Source of the DNA: Tritrichomonas musculus
Taxonomy: Eukaryota; Parabasalia; Tritrichomonadida; Tritrichomonadidae
Length of the DNA: 64,000 nucleotides
NCBI GenBank assembly: GCA_039105265.1
Contig: JAPFFF010000005.1
Span: forward strand, 7,487,501-7,551,500
Reading direction: 5' to 3'
The translations under genes were made by a program, and so were the position numbers. Of the stretch, positions 60,601 to 64,000 are shown one piece after another. How positions within the stretch are numbered: position 1 is the first letter of the stretch; every line of letters begins with the position of its first letter. The notes under the pieces were generated by a model. The model made no database searches. It was not told the DNA's origin and saw nothing but the letters and a program-made list of their open reading frames with translations.

Positions 60601-61778
60601 TGTCCTTTATCGTAACAGACACCAAGGTTGTACATTGCATAATAGTTACCTTGATCAGCAGATTGTTTGTAACATTCAATTGCCTTGGCATAATTTTGTT
60701 CAACACCTTGACCTTTTGTGTAACAAACACCCATGTTGAAAAGTGCCTCTGGGTCGCCTGTATCGGCATCTTTTTGATAGGATTCAATTGAATCATATGT
60801 TTCATGCTTTTCTTCTTCTTCTTCTTTCTTTTCTTTGAATTGGCGAAGATATGAACTGACTTCTTCTGAATTGATCTCCTCATCAATATATGAAAAATCG
60901 GTTGAAAGTTTTGAGAAAACTTTTTCAAAGGATGGACGTTCATCAACTTTTTCATTCCAACATTTTGAAAGAAGTTTTTGCATTTTTTCAGTGATGCCTT
61001 TCATAAACTGTGGTCTGTAGCCAGAATTAACTTTTTCAATAAATTGACTAGGTGTGTTTGAATTGGCAAGTTCATAAAATGGCGGTTTTCCTGTCAATAT
61101 TTCATAGGCAATCATTGCAAATGAATAAACATCAACTGCTGTTGTGTATTTGTCTTTGTTTGATAGCAATTCTGGTGCCATGTATAATATTGATGATTTA
61201 AATTCACCTTCAATGGTCAATTTGATGTATTGTTTAAAATATTCGGGTGCAAACATTGAAAAACTGTAATCTGAAACAAATGGATTGTAATTGTTGTCAT
61301 AAAGTATGTTTTCGGGTTTGAGATCACCATGTATTAATTTGTTTTGATGGAGATAACTCATCGCTTTAGTTATCCCTAATAACGTAAGATATTTTTTAGT
61401 CGGAGTCCAAAGCTCATTTGCAATTGATTTCGTTTCATTGTCTAGAATAGTTCGCAACGATCCATTTGGGAAATAATCAGTAAGAATTGAGGTTTCAAAT
61501 TTGGTTGAATCTCGAAATGATTGAAAATTAACGCCGATAAAACGAGCAATAGCTGGATTACTTAGTTGACTAAGTCTAATCGATTTGATCATAAGCTGGT
61601 ATTGCTGGCTTTCAGCAAATTCACCTTCTGCTTTGATGATTTTAAGAGCATAATCAGTTTGATCTTTGATATTTTTAATAATATATACAATGCCATATGA
61701 ACCTTGTCCAAGTACTTTGTTAGTAAGCCTTAAATTTGCGGTATTGACAAAGCATCCGTCATAATCTTTTAAACTCAT
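57624..61778 (-). CDS. TKL-like protein kinase with about 29 Sel1 repeats (1384 aa)
   Basis: The first ATG of the frame is at 61776-61778, preceded by a TCACATATCT initiator. The kinase spans about 17-290: glycine loop LGQGSYGIVY, lysine in YALKIIKAE, catalytic loop LIHGDLKPENILYD (HRD is HGD, near residue 146), SDYSFS in place of DFG, MAPELL and VDVYSFAMIAYEILTGKPPF. The nucleotide and catalytic residues (K, D, D) remain, so activity is possible. A KKEEEEE hinge near residue 320 leads into Sel1 repeats to the end (NMGVCYTKGQGVEQNYAKAI and relatives). Repeats are diverged from each other. The architecture resembles the plus-strand pair at 30-49 kb but lacks their N-terminal and tail domains. 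It is likely a signalling scaffold. Confidence 0.93.
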   Translation of the reverse strand: MSLKDYDGCFVNTANLRLTNKVLGQGSYGIVYIIKNIKDQTDYALKIIKAEGEFAESQQYQLMIKSIRLSQLSNPAIARFIGVNFQSFRDSTKFETSILTDYFPNGSLRTILDNETKSIANELWTPTKKYLTLLGITKAMSYLHQNKLIHGDLKPENILYDNNYNPFVSDYSFSMFAPEYFKQYIKLTIEGEFKSSILYMAPELLSNKDKYTTAVDVYSFAMIAYEILTGKPPFYELANSNTPSQFIEKVNSGYRPQFMKGITEKMQKLLSKCWNEKVDERPSFEKVFSKLSTDFSYIDEEINSEEVSSYLRQFKEKKEEEEEKHETYDSIESYQKDADTGDPEALFNMGVCYTKGQGVEQNYAKAIECYKQSADQGNYYAMYNLGVCYDKGQGVEQNYSKALEFFKKSAEYGNHEAFLTIAFYYEDGRGVKQNYQTALKYYQKAATFNLAEAYFSIGSYYQAGRGVEQNYSKSFENYKKAAELNDIRSLFNIGVCYEKGYGVEKDFSKAFEIYKLTADKGFTNSYCAVASCYEKGVGVDRNYSKAFEYFQKAANNGDAGALLSLGLMYENGQGVQRDFKKAFELYQKAADKGNSNGILNIGTCYDNGHGVKQSLQKALEYYKKAADLGNPVAMFNLGLAYEKGQGVERNLSKAVEYYQNSAELGDSYSMYNLALLYRNGEGVSKDYNKALELFRKSAELGNSKGLYSLGVVYYNGLGVKQSYSKAFQLYQQAAELDHPKALYTLGLCYQKGQGCTKDIKKSFEYYQKAAKFDNPEALNSLGLCYYLGEGVEKNLENAFKYFKRAADLGNENSYFQLATCYNNGEGVKQNYSKAFEFYQKAADIKDENAYLPLALLYEKGDGVKKNLPKAIQLYQKSASSGNATSYFVLGIHYLNGEGVPQNDQKAFECFKNAADRGCKDSYYNLAQSYHFGKGTKQNYSKAIEYYQRAGNEGNHFALFNLGVFYDLGEGVKQNYRKAFDYYQKAAAYDDANAIGNIGLFYLHGQGVKQDFKKAFEYFQRAANLGNSNAFSCLAMCYIKGTGVEKNALKGIECYQKAAELGDPSAYSNLAVVYGKGDGVPQDFEKSLEYYKKAAALGDENAKYLLTVLERETKNANEYPNKARIYKDMSDRGYPDAMFQLALCYANGDDIEKDEAKAFEYFQKSAEKGKHEAMCVVGEWYEEGKYVEKNIDKALDCYRKAGDLGNSYALYYLANFYSEGQYVEKNISKAVDYYKRSADLENESALNDLGTLYEDGNGVEKSYSKALEYYKKAADLGNSTSVSNIGELYEKGYGVEQSYEKAVEYFKKAAEMGDQYGFLNLGRCYEKGNGIEQNYQKAAECYLKSADLGCSDACKSISECYENGRGVEKNLEKAEFYKKKSAEYE

Positions 61779-62540
61779 GTTGAGATATGTGACCAATAAA
61801 ATTTCAATAAATGGACGTTAAAATAAATTTTATTTTAACAAATATTCTCAAAAATTTATAAGAGTATTGAAATTTTTGAATGAAGTTTTCATTTTAAAAT
61901 CGTTTAAATATTTCATGAAATTGTAAATTAAATTATGAAATTTTAGATTTATTTTTATCAATAGTATGTATAAAAATGATTAAAAATATTGTGACTTTTA
62001 TTATTAATGCTTATATATTTTATACCATATGAGTACAAATCGAAGACAAATTTTACAACAACTTCATCACTGAAAAGTGCTGCATTAATAAAATCATCTG
62101 TTTCTGCAGGCGTCATGGAAACGTCGAAACAGATGGTCAAGTGATAAGCATCCACTAATTGCGAATTCCCCGATTTCTGTCACTGAATTCGGAATATCAA
62201 TTTGAGCCAATAATGTACAATCTTTGAATGAATTGAGAAATTTATAAATAAAAAAAAAAAAAACAGAAAGGTTGTCTTTGATATTTTTTTAATCAAAATT
62301 TGAATAAAAAGCAATAATTCCATATAAACTATTTCAATTAATTTTTTAAAATCGAAATCGAAATATTTCCATATAAACTATGTATAGTTATTAATAAAAT
62401 CATAAAAAATTATTTATAAATGAACTAATAATATTTATATAAGTTATATAAATTAATAAAATATTTTTTTATCAAGATATTTTAAAATACACACTTTTTT
62501 TCAGTAAAATTTTCATTTTTTCGTTGTTTCTATATACCGA
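61779..62540. other. Divergent intergenic region
   Basis: About 760 bases between the kinase-Sel1 gene and the BspA-like gene, very AT-rich apart from the leucine-rich-repeat relic at about 62110-62245. A TCATTTTT initiator for the right-hand gene lies at 62513-62520. Confidence 0.5.
62110..62245 (-). pseudogene. Relic of a BspA-like leucine-rich repeat
   Basis: The minus strand encodes FKDCTLLAQIDIPNSVTEIG followed by EFAISGCLSLDH, one and a half LRR_5 (BspA/TpLRR) units of 23 residues. A frame change follows into AALFSDEVVVKF-like sequence. It is a small leftover of a gene from the same family as 62541-63953, in opposite orientation. Confidence 0.55.
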
Positions 62541-63953
62541 ATGCTTTATATTCTTATTTTCCTTGCATTTTTTAGCAATACTCTAGAAATACCGGGAACA
62601 TACAAACGACCTCATCAACCAAAAACCCAATTTCAAGAACAAAACGAAAAATTATCAGATTTATCAGGAGATTGTGGTCCGTCGCTAACATATTCATTCG
62701 AAAATCAAGTACTTTCCATTAATGGGGAAGGAACAATGTACAGTTACAGCATTGATAATCAATCTCCGTGGTATTCAATTCGCGACAGAGTTAAGACTGT
62801 TAATCTCCCCCAAGGGCTTGAAACAATAGGCTCTTATTCATTCCACAACTGCCGAAACTTAGAATCCATTACAATTCCCGAAAATGTCAAATCTATTGAA
62901 AATAGCGCATTTTCATCTTGTTCGAGCTTAACAACGATAACTATTCCCTCCAAAGTCACGGCAATCAATGACAATCTTTTTAATTCATGCGGCAAGCTCT
63001 CATCTATTCAATTTCTTGGCCAAATAGAAACAATTGGATCCTTTTCATTTTTTTACTGTCAAAATTTGATATCACTTCACCTTCCCGACAGTTTAAAGAC
63101 GATAGGCGACTCTTCATTTTATTTATGCTCTAGTTTACAGTCCATCGTCATTCCTGCCAATACAGAAGCAATTGGATCAAAGGCCTTTCATTCGTGCTCA
63201 AATTTAGAATCAATTACAATTCCGAAAAAAGTGACAATATTGAAAGCCAGACTTTTTACTGAATGTTCCAAGTTATCGTCGATTGAAATTCATGATGAAA
63301 TTGAAACAATTGAGCCTTTTGTTTTTTCATGCTGCTTCAATTTGAGAACTTTTTCAATACCGCCAAAAGTTTCAGTGATTCAAGACAGTTTGTTCTCCGT
63401 CTGCAGCAAACTTTCTACAGTCAAACTTCATGAGAATGTGAAGTCAATTGAATCTGAAGCATTTTTGAATTGCATGAGTTTGAGCTCAATTGAGATTCCT
63501 GAAAGTTTGACTTCAATTGGACGAGGATCTTTTTGTAACTGCATCACATTGGCATCGATAACAATTCCGAAAAATGTCGTCTCAATTGGCAGATATGCCT
63601 TCTTGTATTGCGATGAGTTGAGCACTTTTTATTACCTCGGATCTGCCGATCCGACAAAGGGCGACATATTCGCTGGCACCAAGATTGATAAAGTTTACGT
63701 CACTGATAATTATAAAGATAAATCTTTCAATAATTATCAAGTCGTCGTTGATCCTAAGGAATCTGGCAAAAGTTATAGTAAGGAAATCGTCCTTTACCTC
63801 TTTATTGGATTAGTTGTTTGCGGATGCTTGGCAATCATTTTCTTTACAATGTTTCTTGTGTTTCTTTTTAAGTACTTAAAAAGACATAAAGAAGGTAGTG
63901 ACACTCAAAACACTGATAAAATGGCTACCGCACTCCTGGCTGATAATTACTGA
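62541..63953 (+). CDS. BspA-like leucine-rich repeat surface protein with membrane anchor (470 aa)
   Basis: Residues 1-16 are a signal peptide (MLYILIFLAFFSNTLE). Residues about 85-395 are LRR_5 repeats of 23 residues with the pattern CxxLxSIxIPxxVxxIxxxAF (for example LESITIPENVKSIENSAF), alternating with partner units ending in FxxCSKLSS. Residues 417-443 are a membrane segment (LYLFIGLVVCGCLAIIFF). A 27-residue cytoplasmic tail follows. BspA-like proteins are one of the largest trichomonad families and are thought to act in adhesion to host cells or bacteria. The frame is complete. The type I topology (repeats outside) follows from signal peptide and anchor. Confidence 0.92.
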   Translation: MLYILIFLAFFSNTLEIPGTYKRPHQPKTQFQEQNEKLSDLSGDCGPSLTYSFENQVLSINGEGTMYSYSIDNQSPWYSIRDRVKTVNLPQGLETIGSYSFHNCRNLESITIPENVKSIENSAFSSCSSLTTITIPSKVTAINDNLFNSCGKLSSIQFLGQIETIGSFSFFYCQNLISLHLPDSLKTIGDSSFYLCSSLQSIVIPANTEAIGSKAFHSCSNLESITIPKKVTILKARLFTECSKLSSIEIHDEIETIEPFVFSCCFNLRTFSIPPKVSVIQDSLFSVCSKLSTVKLHENVKSIESEAFLNCMSLSSIEIPESLTSIGRGSFCNCITLASITIPKNVVSIGRYAFLYCDELSTFYYLGSADPTKGDIFAGTKIDKVYVTDNYKDKSFNNYQVVVDPKESGKSYSKEIVLYLFIGLVVCGCLAIIFFTMFLVFLFKYLKRHKEGSDTQNTDKMATALLADNY

Positions 63954-64000
63954 TTTATTAAACAGTGAATTTTTAATTAATTTTATTTATTTATTTATAT

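Overview
The window is AT-rich eukaryotic DNA with long ORFs that are mostly uninterrupted, and several genes have a TCA-type initiator a few to about 30 nt before the ATG. The gene families are R2R3-Myb, Rab GTPase, BspA-like leucine-rich surface protein, ankyrin proteins, TKL-like kinases fused to Sel1 repeats, pogo-like transposons and Maverick/Polinton elements. Together these point to a parabasalid (trichomonad); the high AT content suggests a Tritrichomonas-like species. The species call is inference. No rRNA or tRNA gene was seen.

Layout. 1-10.1 kb is ordinary chromosome: a BAR-domain protein cut by the window edge, a Dbf4-like Cdc7-kinase activator, an ankyrin gene broken by three AT-rich inserts, a Myb factor and a Rab GTPase. 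10.5-12.1 kb holds a pogo/CENP-B-type DDE transposase. 13164-22620 is a complete 9.46-kb Maverick-like element with perfect 65-bp terminal inverted repeats, a 5-6 bp target duplication and twelve genes. These include an adenain/Ulp1-like protease, an rve integrase, an A32-type packaging ATPase and a Polinton-type major capsid candidate. It has no DNA polymerase B gene. Its first gene is instead a 99-aa protein resembling the HUH endonuclease domain of CRESS-DNA virus Rep, and its termini can fold into a hairpin. 23.6-28.7 kb is a decayed, different Maverick plus other remnants.

30.1-49 kb carries two tandem paralogues with the same layout: unknown N-terminal domain, kinase, Sel1 repeats, shared C-terminal tail. 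In the first (4330 aa) the repeats have expanded to 88 in-register 108-bp units with no length change. 49.3-50.2 kb holds gene fragments. 50.5-52 kb is a Rab-like GTPase fused to an acidic repeat. 52148-54184 is an intact-looking pogo-like transposon with perfect 293-bp inverted repeats. 54.5-57 kb contains a dead kinase/ubiquitin-like gene and another remnant. 57.6-61.8 kb (minus) is a third kinase-Sel1 protein, and the window ends with a BspA-like membrane protein.

The cellular genes look like independent single-gene units in a repeat- and transposon-rich region. The Maverick genes form one functional set: replication/nicking, integration, capsid proteins, maturation protease and packaging.
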